From CAINVV01 sp037137375 (GTDB lineage Bacteria > Bacteroidota > Bacteroidia > Bacteroidales > Prolixibacteraceae), in assembly GCA_037137375.1 (NCBI GenBank), contig JBAXKJ010000016.1, forward strand, positions 62,001 to 126,000: 64,000 nt of DNA, read 5' to 3'. The position numbers and the translations under genes are program-made. Under the pieces are notes generated by a model, which was given only the letters and a program-made list of their open reading frames with translations, was not told the DNA's origin and ran no database searches. This document shows positions 45,620-54,156 of the stretch, in pieces. Position 1 is the stretch's first letter, and each line of letters opens with the position of its first letter.

Positions 45620-47260
45620 TTACTTCGGCAAGATCTCCGAAATTGCACTTCCGACAGACTGATTTGGTGGGACTATCCCCAAAAAAGCACAAATAGTAGG
45701 GACCACATCGGTCGCATCGGTCTTCTTCATCGTCGAACCTCTTTTGATGCCGGCGCCATACCAGACCAGCGGAACCTGATCATTATCCGTGTAGTCGATC
45801 CCTTTGTATTTCTCTTTGGGCATCCATCCTTCCTCGTAACGAATCATCACGTCACCAGAACGTTTAATGTGAAAATTGTTTTGAAAAGCGGCTAGCGGTC
45901 CTCCCAGAAAATTGTCTGACTCAATTTCAGAAGCAGCCTTTGCATAGGCAATTCCCTCAAACTGGTTTAGAAATCTTGCCGTTTCCGCCTGTATTTCGCG
46001 TAGGTTTAATTTCTTTTTAGTGGCAAGTTCATGGTTCAAATAGAGTTGTTGATTGCTAAATTTCTCCACCCAGTCACCCTCTCCGTATTTGATATTTAAG
46101 AAAGATTTCAACAGCGCCACCGAACTTTCCGGGTTAAATATCCCGGTAGTTAAATGAAATTTCTCCTTCAGATAATCTGCCTGGTAGGATACGCTCGAGG
46201 TAGAAGTGAGGAAAAACAAGACGTTGCTCGTTCCATAACCCTTTTCGATATATTTAAGCAATTCCGCAATATCCTTATCCATACGCAGATAAGTATCCTC
46301 CATCTCAACCGAGAAAGGTCCGAAATTATAGCCCTCCTTATCCATCGAGGAGAAAACAATCGTCAGTAAATCAGGAATAAAATCGTAGCCCATCTGCTCT
46401 TTGGGAATCAGCTGCAAGGCGAAATCCTTCAGGTATGTGTTGGCGAAAGGGGTATTCTTAAGGAAATTAAAGGATTGTCCAGACTCCTTTTTAAGTCTGG
46501 TAAGATCGTAAGGAAATGCATTGTATTTACCAAGAAAGCCAGTCTCATGCAGTGAAAAGCTCTCAACACTCTCACTGTAGGCAATCTGATCGAGTGATGT
46601 TTTCCATAACATGCCCAGATATTTATCGGCCAGTTTAAACTTATTAAACTCAGTTGCCCAATCCGGATACTTATCCATGTAACAGGTACTGGAAATCATG
46701 TTACCAGATTTATCATCCAGCCAAAATGCTCCGTCAGCCGCATGTCCTGCAGAAAAAATGGAAGCATAGTCATTCATGGCTATACTGAATACCCTCGATC
46801 TTCCCTTTGTGACAATTTTCAAACGGTCGCCAAGCGTGGGTGTTAAGAGTTTAGCGGCCGACCTTTCGCCGGATTTCGAATCAGAACCGATTGTCTTGAA
46901 ACCATTATCCTGGACACAATCTGTCTCCTTATTTTTCAGCCTGTCGATCCAGTTGTCGTCAACGATCCCATGATGTGAGGGAGAAGTCCCGGTAAAAAGC
47001 GTAGCCATTCCCACAGTGGGCCGTTGAACAAGATTATTTACATGGTGGTTGGCACAGACAAATCCACCTGAATAGATCCTTTTAAAACCATCATCCCCAA
47101 ATTTATTCCAATACCTCTCAATGTAATCGGGGTGCATATTTTCAACGACAAAACCGACAATCAATCGCGGGGTTGCTGCAGAAATGGTGGTGTGTCCCTG
47201 CGAAAAAAGATAAAGAGGAGCAATTGCGTACAGGAACAGTAAAATTGAACGATAGACCAT
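45620..47260 (-). CDS. PafA-like alkaline phosphatase family protein, apparently lacking metal ligands
   Basis: A 546-residue exported protein whose whole length follows the PafA-type phosphatases (LIVGFVVENMHPDYIERYW, LFTGTSPSHHGIVDDNW, AGHAADGAFWLDDKSGN, EDTYLRMDKDIAELL). The nucleophile Thr is kept (T82 in RPTVGMA), but the metal positions are not: Glu40 for the first Asp (VVENM for VVDQM), Tyr311 for the His in SxDxxGHxFGP, and TSTSSV for the TADHG motif (residues 352-357). The late HVP motif reads DQVP. It is probably catalytically dead or altered. A well-formed promoter precedes it. Confidence 0.85.
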   Translation of the reverse strand: MVYRSILLFLYAIAPLYLFSQGHTTISAATPRLIVGFVVENMHPDYIERYWNKFGDDGFKRIYSGGFVCANHHVNNLVQRPTVGMATLFTGTSPSHHGIVDDNWIDRLKNKETDCVQDNGFKTIGSDSKSGERSAAKLLTPTLGDRLKIVTKGRSRVFSIAMNDYASIFSAGHAADGAFWLDDKSGNMISSTCYMDKYPDWATEFNKFKLADKYLGMLWKTSLDQIAYSESVESFSLHETGFLGKYNAFPYDLTRLKKESGQSFNFLKNTPFANTYLKDFALQLIPKEQMGYDFIPDLLTIVFSSMDKEGYNFGPFSVEMEDTYLRMDKDIAELLKYIEKGYGTSNVLFFLTSTSSVSYQADYLKEKFHLTTGIFNPESSVALLKSFLNIKYGEGDWVEKFSNQQLYLNHELATKKKLNLREIQAETARFLNQFEGIAYAKAASEIESDNFLGGPLAAFQNNFHIKRSGDVMIRYEEGWMPKEKYKGIDYTDNDQVPLVWYGAGIKRGSTMKKTDATDVVPTICAFLGIVPPNQSVGSAISEILPK

Positions 47261-47276
47261 GCTGTGTAATTTTAGA

Positions 47277-47307
47277 CAAATGTAACGACTTGCATCGATC
47301 CGTCAAA
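47277..47307 (-). promoter_or_regulatory. Bacteroidota promoter (-33 and -7) for the PafA-like gene
   Basis: On the minus strand, TTTG (end of a T-run) and TACATTTG are separated by 19 bases, matching the -33 TTTG / -7 TAnnTTTG consensus. The -7 box is 17 bases upstream of the ATG. It is the best-formed promoter in the window. Confidence 0.65.
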
Positions 47308-47357
47308 AAACAATTATTTTAGCGGAGCAATTAATCCGAATTTTCTAAAACACCCGA

Positions 47358-47978
47358 ATGGAGCCTGTAAAAGAAGTCTGTGTTGAATCTTATGATGAAG
47401 CCATCAGAGCAGTTTCAGCAGGCGCAACGCGCATAGAATTATGTGATAATCTGACTGTTGGTGGCACAACACCCTCTTTTGGAACGATCAAAAAGTGTCT
47501 GGAAAAATTGCCGGTTCCTTTCACTGTCATGATCCGACCAAGGGGTGGAAATTTCATCTATTCTGCAGAAGAATTTGAGATCATGCAGGAAGATATTCTC
47601 CAATGCAAGGAACTGGGTGTATATGGAGTTGTTTTTGGATTGCTGGATGAAAGAGGGAACATCGAAGAGGAGAAGACAAGGTTCCTGGTTCAGATTGCGA
47701 AACCAATGCAGGTCACCTTCCACAAGGCTATTGATGTTTCGCGGAATATTCTTGACGGCGTGGCATTTCTCAAGGAGATTCAGGTTAACAGGATTCTATC
47801 ATCAGGAGGCAGGGATACTGCCCTTCAGGGCTCAGGAATTCTTAACCGGATGATCGAATTGGCAGCTCCTCAGATCACCGTCATCGTGGCAGGAAAAGTA
47901 ACTGCAGAAAATTTCGAAGAGATCTTCAGAAAGATTCCTTCCGGTGAATATCATGGCCGAAGACTGGTCACTTTTTAG
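47358..47978 (+). CDS. cutC: CutC family protein
   Basis: A 206-residue TIM-barrel protein with the CutC pattern: EVCVESYDEAIRAVSAGATR, IELCDNLTVGGTTPS, and FTVMIRPRGGNFIY. Family members are linked to copper tolerance in some bacteria, but the biochemical activity is not settled. It is shorter than E. coli CutC (248 residues), mostly at the C-terminal end. It converges with the next gene and overlaps it by 4 bases. Confidence 0.9.
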   Translation: MEPVKEVCVESYDEAIRAVSAGATRIELCDNLTVGGTTPSFGTIKKCLEKLPVPFTVMIRPRGGNFIYSAEEFEIMQEDILQCKELGVYGVVFGLLDERGNIEEEKTRFLVQIAKPMQVTFHKAIDVSRNILDGVAFLKEIQVNRILSSGGRDTALQGSGILNRMIELAAPQITVIVAGKVTAENFEEIFRKIPSGEYHGRRLVTF

Positions 47979-49444
47979 TTCAGCGTCACCACGCCGGATC
48001 GAGCACTCTCCACATTATCTTCATTCACAGCGGTGACAAAATAACTTTTACCTTTGGTTCCCTGGTAGTTGTTTTTTGCACTTATTTCTACTGCGTTAGC
48101 GTTGTAAGTGTTGGCGGAAACCTTATCCTTTTCTAATTGATAAACAGCATATCTGATAGTTGGTCCCTGATAAGGCCATTGAATTAGATCTCCGTTTTGA
48201 ACCAGGACAGGTACAGTTGCATTGGGTTTAGTAATCCGCCCCATGAACGGCAAGACTGACTTGTAAGCGTATTTAGTTTTCAGAAAATTGTACAACGAAG
48301 TATTGAACAAGTATTTGGTTCTATATAAAAAGCATCCTGAGAGACTTGTGCTATTCCTGACAGCATCTATTTGCCGGTCAAACTGACTTACATTTGCAAA
48401 GGCAGGATATAGAGGGTCCTGATATTTGTATACTGCTAATCCAATTATCATCGGTACACCCTGTGCATTTGCATTCCAGAAATTCGCCAGCATTCCATAA
48501 TCGGCGGTTGCATGACCGAATTCCCAGTAGATCTGCGGGGCTAGGTAATCTACCCACTTTTGCTGCAGCCAGATGAGGGGATCAGCGTAGAGATCCAGAC
48601 TATTCTCCCGTTTCCCGGCTGGCGAAATACCAAATAATACTCCTGGTTTAGTCTGGCGTATCGTCTGGGCCACTTTCTGCACCATCGAATTAACATTATC
48701 TGCCCTCCAGGTATGAATATCTTTTCCTCCTCCATATTTCAGAAAAGCATCCTTATCATTAAATCCAAAAGGATCTGTGGTCGATTTTGCACCGGAAGGA
48801 TAAAAAAAGTCATCAAAATGGATCGCATCCACATCATATTTGGTGATGATCTCTGTTATGACAGACGTAAGGTGGTTGATAACCTCCGGAATTCCCGGAT
48901 TAAAATAACGGACGCTTTGGTAGTTGATGACCCAATCCGGATGTTTCAATGCGACATGTGAGGCTGCTAGTTGGGTACTGGCATTTCCGATCCGGTATGG
49001 ATTCATCCAGGCATGAAACTCCATGCCCCTTTTGTGTGATTCATCAATTGCAAATTGAAGCGGATCATATCCAGGATCCAGTCCCTGTGTACCTGTCAGG
49101 AAAATTGACCAGGGCTCAAGACTGGAGGGATAGAAGGCATCTGCATTGGGACGGATCTGTAGAATTACCGAATTACAGTTCAAGGCTTGCAACCGATCGA
49201 GTAAGATAATCAGTTCATTTTTTTGAGCCGTCGCATTGTTCTTGGTATCTGGCCAATCGAGGTTGGAAACCGTTGCAATCCAGGCACCACGGATCTCCTT
49301 ATTGGTTACAACGATCTGATCTTTGCTAGGATTATAAGTCGTAGAACTGACTATTTCCTCAGAAATAATATTGTCATTTTTGCGACAGGAAACAATCAGA
49401 ATGATCATCAGCAAGGTCAAAAAAAAGCTGGCATTCTTTTTCAT
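47975..49444 (-). CDS. GHL10/DUF187-type glycoside hydrolase-like lipoprotein
   Basis: A 489-residue protein with a lipobox (LIVSCRKN, Cys at about residue 20), so it is probably a lipoprotein. The body is a TIM-barrel of the GHL10 (DUF187, YddW-like) family: EIRGAWIATVSNLDWP, CNSVILQIRPNADAFYPSSL, GMEFHAWMNPYRIG, and DAIHFDDFFYP. The C-terminal ~90 residues look like a fibronectin-III-type domain. Members act on cell-wall or polysaccharide substrates. The 3' end overlaps cutC by 4 bases. Confidence 0.88.
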   Translation of the reverse strand: MKKNASFFLTLLMIILIVSCRKNDNIISEEIVSSTTYNPSKDQIVVTNKEIRGAWIATVSNLDWPDTKNNATAQKNELIILLDRLQALNCNSVILQIRPNADAFYPSSLEPWSIFLTGTQGLDPGYDPLQFAIDESHKRGMEFHAWMNPYRIGNASTQLAASHVALKHPDWVINYQSVRYFNPGIPEVINHLTSVITEIITKYDVDAIHFDDFFYPSGAKSTTDPFGFNDKDAFLKYGGGKDIHTWRADNVNSMVQKVAQTIRQTKPGVLFGISPAGKRENSLDLYADPLIWLQQKWVDYLAPQIYWEFGHATADYGMLANFWNANAQGVPMIIGLAVYKYQDPLYPAFANVSQFDRQIDAVRNSTSLSGCFLYRTKYLFNTSLYNFLKTKYAYKSVLPFMGRITKPNATVPVLVQNGDLIQWPYQGPTIRYAVYQLEKDKVSANTYNANAVEISAKNNYQGTKGKSYFVTAVNEDNVESARSGVVTLN

Positions 49445-49558
49445 ATCAGTTCAGTTCGTAAGGCTTGAGACAAAGGTTTTACTATTTTGGCATTGCAAAA
49501 TAAGCAGTTTTTCGTAACAAAAAACCATATCTTTGAAAGTTATTAACGGTTTTTGAAT

Positions 49559-50404
49559 ATGATAGTAAAGAGAATTATCATCTGTCTGTTTTCCCTCCTG
49601 GTCCTTCAACACGGCGTCGTTGCTCAGGTTCTGGATCTTACAAAATATCAGGCACCATTCAACATTAAAGGGATGGAGCATTATCACTTAAACTCGGAAG
49701 GACTTTTTCCGGATAAGCAGAATGTGGAGATCATAGCTGTAAGAAAACGGGCGATGTCCATGTTGAAATTTGGCATTGCCTGGTCTGATTCGACACTCAG
49801 GAAAACCAGTCAGTTTGCTGAGGAAACACATGCAAATGTTGCTCTCAATGGCAGTTTTTTTGATGTAAAGAAGGGTGGCTCGGTTGCCTATCTGGAGTCA
49901 GGAGGAAAGGTAATTGCATGGAACAGAAATTCCAAACAGCCTTGGGCGAAGACAGATTCCTTGCTTAACGGGGCCATCCTGGTAAGTCATAAATATCGGT
50001 TAAAGGTGGAAATCGCGAGACCGGCGACGGTTTATGAGAAATCGAAAAAAGAGGAAGCGGTATTGGTTTCAGGGCCAATTCTTCTGATAAACGGGAAAAA
50101 GATGCCGCTTGAAAACTCGGAATTTGTAAAGAAAAGGCATCCCCGGACTTGCCTTTGCGAGACTGCCGACAAGAGTATTCTTCTGATTGCGATCGATGGG
50201 CGCAGCGAAATTGCTTCGGGTATGAATCTCAAAGAAACTCAAGATTTTCTGCTCCGTTTGAAATGCAAAGATGCAATCAACCTGGATGGTGGCGGGTCCA
50301 CAACTCTTTGGGTCAATGATGGCAAAGGGAAAGGTATTCTGAATAACCCCAGTGATAAAGAGGGTGAAAGACCGGTCGCTAATATTATTTTTGTAGCTAA
50401 TTAA
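49559..50404 (+). CDS. Phosphodiester glycosidase (NAGPA-domain) family protein, exported
   Basis: A 281-residue protein with a signal peptide (MIVKRIIICLFSLLVLQHGV, then VAQ). The NAGPA domain is clear: VALNGSFFDVKKGGS, RHPRTCLCETADKSI, LLIAIDGRSEIASGM and INLDGGGSTTLWV. The mammalian founding member uncovers phosphodiester-linked GlcNAc; bacterial members are probably involved in cell-surface glycans. I chose the ATG at 49559 over an in-frame TTG two codons upstream. Confidence 0.88.
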   Translation: MIVKRIIICLFSLLVLQHGVVAQVLDLTKYQAPFNIKGMEHYHLNSEGLFPDKQNVEIIAVRKRAMSMLKFGIAWSDSTLRKTSQFAEETHANVALNGSFFDVKKGGSVAYLESGGKVIAWNRNSKQPWAKTDSLLNGAILVSHKYRLKVEIARPATVYEKSKKEEAVLVSGPILLINGKKMPLENSEFVKKRHPRTCLCETADKSILLIAIDGRSEIASGMNLKETQDFLLRLKCKDAINLDGGGSTTLWVNDGKGKGILNNPSDKEGERPVANIIFVAN

Positions 50405-50424
50405 CAAATCTATTTTTTGGGAAA

Positions 50425-52281
50425 TTGAAAGTCTATTTTTTAATCATTTGTCTGTTTTTATATGCACTTCCCTCCTCACCCAGGCCTTCTACCCATTTAA
50501 AAGGTGAAGGGAAAAGCATATTCCTGATCAAGAAAGATACGACCAAATTTGCCACTTCCGGACAGGAATCTGTCGCAAAGAGCATCAATATTCAGCACTT
50601 AAAAAAAGGATTTGCGAAAAATGTTCTTGGTTATTTTCTAACCTCTAAGGATACAACCATCAGTCATACTGGAGTTAAGAGTATATCTTATTTCGAACAA
50701 TTCGGCGGGAAAAGGATCGCATCGATCCGGTTCGTCAGGTTACATCCATTTGGAACATCCTTAAATGATACTACTTTGGATGCGACAAGATGGATTGACA
50801 AAGCCGGTAACAGGTTGCATATGAACACTGCGAAAAGCAAGCTTCGCATGCAGGTTTTGTTCAAAACAGGAGATCTTGTTAATCCTCTGTTAATTGCTGA
50901 AAACGAAAAACTCATGCGTGACCTGAGTTATCTGGAGGATGTCGCCTTCCGTCTCGAGTCGGTGAACGGCTTTCCTGATCTTGTAAACGTTATTATCATA
51001 AGCAAGGATAAATTCGAATATGGTGTTAACGCAAGTGCAGATCAATCCTACAGTAACCTGGAAGTTGTCAATGAAAATATGTTTGGATTAGGCCATCGGC
51101 TCAGCATTGGTATGGCTCAAAAAAATGCCTATTTACCAGAGATGGGTATTTATTCGGCTTATCACATAGAAAATTTTCTGGGCAGATTTATCAATGTGAC
51201 AGTTGGTGCTTCAGATACCTATCTAAAGAAAGGCTGGAATTTCTCTGTTGAAAAAAGATTTCTCACCTCCGGTGATGAAAATGCCGGGGGAGCCTCTTTT
51301 GATCATGTCTCCAAATACAACTTTATTGCTGATGATCACCCCATTGAACTGGATACAACTATTGCCTATATCTCAAGTGATCTATGGTTTGCACATGCAT
51401 TCAGCAACAAAAACGATCTATCAGACAAGATTTTACTCAACTTCAGGTATTATCATCAGCAATTTAGCCACGACGCAAACGAGCCCGCTGGTGAAAGCCA
51501 GTTTTTTAGAAATCATGATTTTTTTCTTGGCGGTGTGGGATTTTCGCGCCGGAATCTTTATAAAAACAATTTGGTTTATGGGTATGGGGTCACAGAAGAT
51601 ATTCCGTACGGTCATTTATTTGAGCTCAAAGCAGGACTGGATAAATCGCAGTTTGGTGTCTGGCCGTATCTTGGCGTATCCATTAGTAAGGCAATAATAG
51701 GAAATCAAGGTGGCTATTTTTGTGGTAAATTCTCGTTGGATGGATTTCTGAACCAGGCATCTGTTACACAAGGGACTTTCATGGTAAGTGGAAATTTTTT
51801 TTCCAAGAAAATGTACGCCTTTGGGGATCCTTTTCGTCAATTTATTAACCTGGAATTTCTCTCAGGAATTAACCGTTTCAAAGAAGAATATCTTACTATT
51901 GATGGGCGGTTTGGCATTAGGGACTTCTACACCAGTGATTTAAAAGGAAACTGCCGGTTAAATTTAAATTTGGAAATGGTAAGATATCTGAAATGGAATC
52001 TTTATGGCTTCCGGTTTACGAATTACATTTTTTCAGATATCGCATTTCTCTCAGACCAGGCAAAGTCTATATTTAAAGAAGATTTTTATGCCGGTATTGG
52101 AACCGGATTCAGGATCTTCAATGAGTCACTTGTCTTTAAAATCATTGATATCAGGCTAACCTGGTTTCCAGTCAGACCGCCTGAAGGCAGGATTCCGTTC
52201 GGTACAAATCTGCAAGGGCTGACAAAATCTACTTTCGATGATTTCCTGGGTAGAAAATCTGAGATCATCAGATATCAATAA
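50425..52281 (+). CDS. Outer-membrane barrel protein with a POTRA-like domain (BamA/TamA-related)
   Basis: A 618-residue protein starting at TTG. After the signal peptide (MKVYFLIICLFLYALPSS) and a low-complexity stretch comes a POTRA-like unit (IASIRFVRLHPFG, then MQVLFKTGDLVNPLLIAENE and LMRDLSYLEDVAFRLESVNG). From about residue 200 on there are repeating amphipathic strands, as in Omp85-family barrels. It may assemble or translocate envelope proteins, but it has only one clear POTRA. The gap to the NAGPA gene is 20 bases. Residues SSPRPSTHLKGEGK are encoded by a palindromic repeat (50470-50511). Confidence 0.75.
   Translation: MKVYFLIICLFLYALPSSPRPSTHLKGEGKSIFLIKKDTTKFATSGQESVAKSINIQHLKKGFAKNVLGYFLTSKDTTISHTGVKSISYFEQFGGKRIASIRFVRLHPFGTSLNDTTLDATRWIDKAGNRLHMNTAKSKLRMQVLFKTGDLVNPLLIAENEKLMRDLSYLEDVAFRLESVNGFPDLVNVIIISKDKFEYGVNASADQSYSNLEVVNENMFGLGHRLSIGMAQKNAYLPEMGIYSAYHIENFLGRFINVTVGASDTYLKKGWNFSVEKRFLTSGDENAGGASFDHVSKYNFIADDHPIELDTTIAYISSDLWFAHAFSNKNDLSDKILLNFRYYHQQFSHDANEPAGESQFFRNHDFFLGGVGFSRRNLYKNNLVYGYGVTEDIPYGHLFELKAGLDKSQFGVWPYLGVSISKAIIGNQGGYFCGKFSLDGFLNQASVTQGTFMVSGNFFSKKMYAFGDPFRQFINLEFLSGINRFKEEYLTIDGRFGIRDFYTSDLKGNCRLNLNLEMVRYLKWNLYGFRFTNYIFSDIAFLSDQAKSIFKEDFYAGIGTGFRIFNESLVFKIIDIRLTWFPVRPPEGRIPFGTNLQGLTKSTFDDFLGRKSEIIRYQ
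50470..50511. repeat. REP-like palindromic element inside the coding sequence
   Basis: A 42-base element with imperfect arms (CCCTCCTCACC and GGTGAAGGG) whose order of C-rich blocks resembles the dispersed repeat that encodes (S)P-x-P-LPKGEG-type peptides in many genomes. It lies in frame just after the signal peptide of the 50425-52281 gene. Confidence 0.5.
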
Positions 52282-52285
52282 AAAT

Positions 52286-52320
52286 GGCGAAAGCTTTGCT
52301 AAGGGCACAAAGCTATCGCC
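52286..52320 (+). terminator. Hairpin after the outer-membrane protein gene
   Basis: A 13-base stem (GGCGAAAGCTTTG with CAAAGCTATCGCC, one mismatch) and a 9-base loop, 4 bases past the stop codon. It is not followed by a clear T-run, so it may be a terminator or an mRNA-stabilising hairpin. Confidence 0.55.
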
Positions 52321-52375
52321 GAAATTTCTATTCTAGTTATGCTAACTAACTCAGATCAGCAGTCACTTAATCATC

Positions 52376-52424
52376 TTGCAAGGAACGAATAAAGCAATCT
52401 GGTAATCTAATCAAAACATGTCTT
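52376..52424 (+). repeat. Repeat copy 1 (TTGCAAGGAAC...AAAAC type)
   Basis: It begins TTGCAAGGAACGAATAAAG and ends AAAACATGTCTT after a 37-base interval. It is one of three copies. Copy 2 follows 82 bases on in the same direction with the same internal spacing; copy 3 is inverted at 54363-54406. Confidence 0.75.
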
Positions 52425-52457
52425 CCGATTTGTTTTCCTGTTTGTTACTGAACGATT

Positions 52458-52505
52458 TTGCAAGGAACCAATAAAGTAACCAACACCTATTTTCAAAACG
52501 TCTTA
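52458..52505 (+). repeat. Repeat copy 2 (TTGCAAGGAAC...AAAACGTCTTA)
   Basis: It begins TTGCAAGGAACCAATAAAG and ends AAAACGTCTTA, with the blocks 37 bases apart as in copy 1. It ends 10 bases before the stop of the converging minus-strand gene. Blocks of 11, 7 and 11 bases are identical to the inverted copy at 54363-54406. Confidence 0.8.
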
Positions 52506-52515
52506 CAATATATCT

Positions 52516-54018
52516 TTATTCAAGCTGTTTCAGCAATTTGCTTGATTTGTCTTTGTAAAATCCATTTCGGGCGACAATACTCCTGAACTGTTTCAAGGCC
52601 TTATCACGTTCCTCAATTCTGAGATAACAGAGTCCTATGTACCATTCAGATTGTTCTACCAAGAGGTTATCCCCATGCCGGATAACTTCCGAAAAGGATT
52701 GAATTGCATTTTTATATTGACCCAATTCTTGCAAGGCAACGCCTGAGTAGAAACTAATACTGAAACCGTCATTCCCAACTTTTGAAGCCTTTTCGAGCAT
52801 ATTCAAGGCTAAAGAATAGTGCCCTTTATCAATCTCGCGAACGGCTTTATCCATTTGACCTGTCGATGCAGTACCGGATCTCGAAACATTTGATCCTGGT
52901 TGATACGGTTCATAGAAAGAGGCATAAAGCTGCTGATCAGATTTAGGTGTAATATTCAGCAAGGAAGAAACAGCGACCATAGCAACGACAACTGAAGCAG
53001 CAGCGTACCAGTAAAGGTTCTTCCGTTTTGGTGAGGCGACCCCAAGCAATTCGGTATTTTTCTCTTGTTCTTCCGATGCAATCTCCTGCAACTTTGCTCT
53101 TAGAGCCATTACATCCGTCTCGGCAATAGCTCTATCAATGTCTTTCTGGAAGGTCAGATCGTGCGCTAATCCGGAGTTTTCAAGCAATTCCTCTTCAAAG
53201 AGCGCAGATGCATATTCATCCATGTCTTCGTAGATGTAACTATCGATCTCTTCAATGGATTTTGAATGAGAATATTCGCTGTCCATAATATTTTTCAGTT
53301 TGCTCCTTAGTTTCATGATATCTGACTCTCCAATAGCGCTATTAACCTCACTATGAAGTTCAATTTCATTAACAAGTGCTGGATTTGTCAGCATCTCCAC
53401 CTTGATAAGAGCCTCTAGTTCATCGTCCAGATCTCTGTCGACAAAATCTTCGATCTCTTCAAACGAGCGCTCATGAATGGATACGCTTTTAGCAATTGAA
53501 TTCAGGTTGGCACGAAGATCCATGATCTCTTTTTCTGCCAAAGCATCTCTAACATCACAAAAGAGCTGCTCATCTTCGGGAGACATTAATTGGCTGTCAA
53601 TCTCCGCGAGTTCTTCTTTTTCGTTGTAAAGATCATGAATAACCTCCCTGGAGGAGATATCATGGTTCTTTATATGTAATTTTTGCAGATAATTCCCGAG
53701 TTGAAGTTCATCCATACCCTGTGCATCAAGATTGACAGGGTTAAAAACTTCCTCCGATAGGCCAAAATAGGCTTCAGCATCTGTCAGGTGCTGATTCTCA
53801 GAGGTTTTTGCTATTTGTCCGGTAATGTTTTTCAATTGATTTCTTAATAAAATGATATCTTTTTCGCCCATTGCTTCCTCAATTTCCTTACTTAAAGTCA
53901 TTTCCTCTTTCAGGGTCTCATCGCTAAAAAGAATTGAATGTAAAATATTCAGTTCTTCCTCCGTAAGACTTTCATCTTCAAGCTTTTCAAGAATTTTGAT
54001 TCGCTTATCCGGGTTCAT
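52516..54018 (-). CDS. Membrane protein with four anti-sigma-like helical modules and TPRs
   Basis: A 500-residue acidic protein. The cytoplasmic part holds four related helical units with cores at about 45-66 (EIEEAMGEKDIILLRNQLKN), 155-176, 224-245 (EVNSAIGESDIMKLRSKLKN) and 293-314, the last three 69 residues apart. A transmembrane helix (about 335-355) is followed by YASFYEPYQPGS, a motif I associate with anti-sigma-like Bacteroidota proteins, and a periplasmic TPR region (386-500). I infer that it sequesters a sigma factor, perhaps the one at 57446-58018. The start is ATG at 54018; a GTG 33 bases upstream is less likely. It lies 138 bases downstream of the small peptide gene. Confidence 0.8.
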   Translation of the reverse strand: MNPDKRIKILEKLEDESLTEEELNILHSILFSDETLKEEMTLSKEIEEAMGEKDIILLRNQLKNITGQIAKTSENQHLTDAEAYFGLSEEVFNPVNLDAQGMDELQLGNYLQKLHIKNHDISSREVIHDLYNEKEELAEIDSQLMSPEDEQLFCDVRDALAEKEIMDLRANLNSIAKSVSIHERSFEEIEDFVDRDLDDELEALIKVEMLTNPALVNEIELHSEVNSAIGESDIMKLRSKLKNIMDSEYSHSKSIEEIDSYIYEDMDEYASALFEEELLENSGLAHDLTFQKDIDRAIAETDVMALRAKLQEIASEEQEKNTELLGVASPKRKNLYWYAAASVVVAMVAVSSLLNITPKSDQQLYASFYEPYQPGSNVSRSGTASTGQMDKAVREIDKGHYSLALNMLEKASKVGNDGFSISFYSGVALQELGQYKNAIQSFSEVIRHGDNLLVEQSEWYIGLCYLRIEERDKALKQFRSIVARNGFYKDKSSKLLKQLE

Positions 54019-54156
54019 AATTCTCAATTTAATTTTCAAATAATTCCACACAAAGCAATATTCCGCGGAATCAATCCGGGAAAACTTTGACTAAAAACGT
54101 TCTCCACCTTACACAGAAACTAATTCACATGCAAGATTTGGAGATAAAGATCACTC

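Noticed and set aside
52413..52480. Tiny frame starting at ATG in repeat copy 1 (about 18 codons, MSSDLFSCLLLNDFARNQ)
   Set aside because: It is too short, has no leader motif, and runs into copy 2; it is more likely chance within the repeat.
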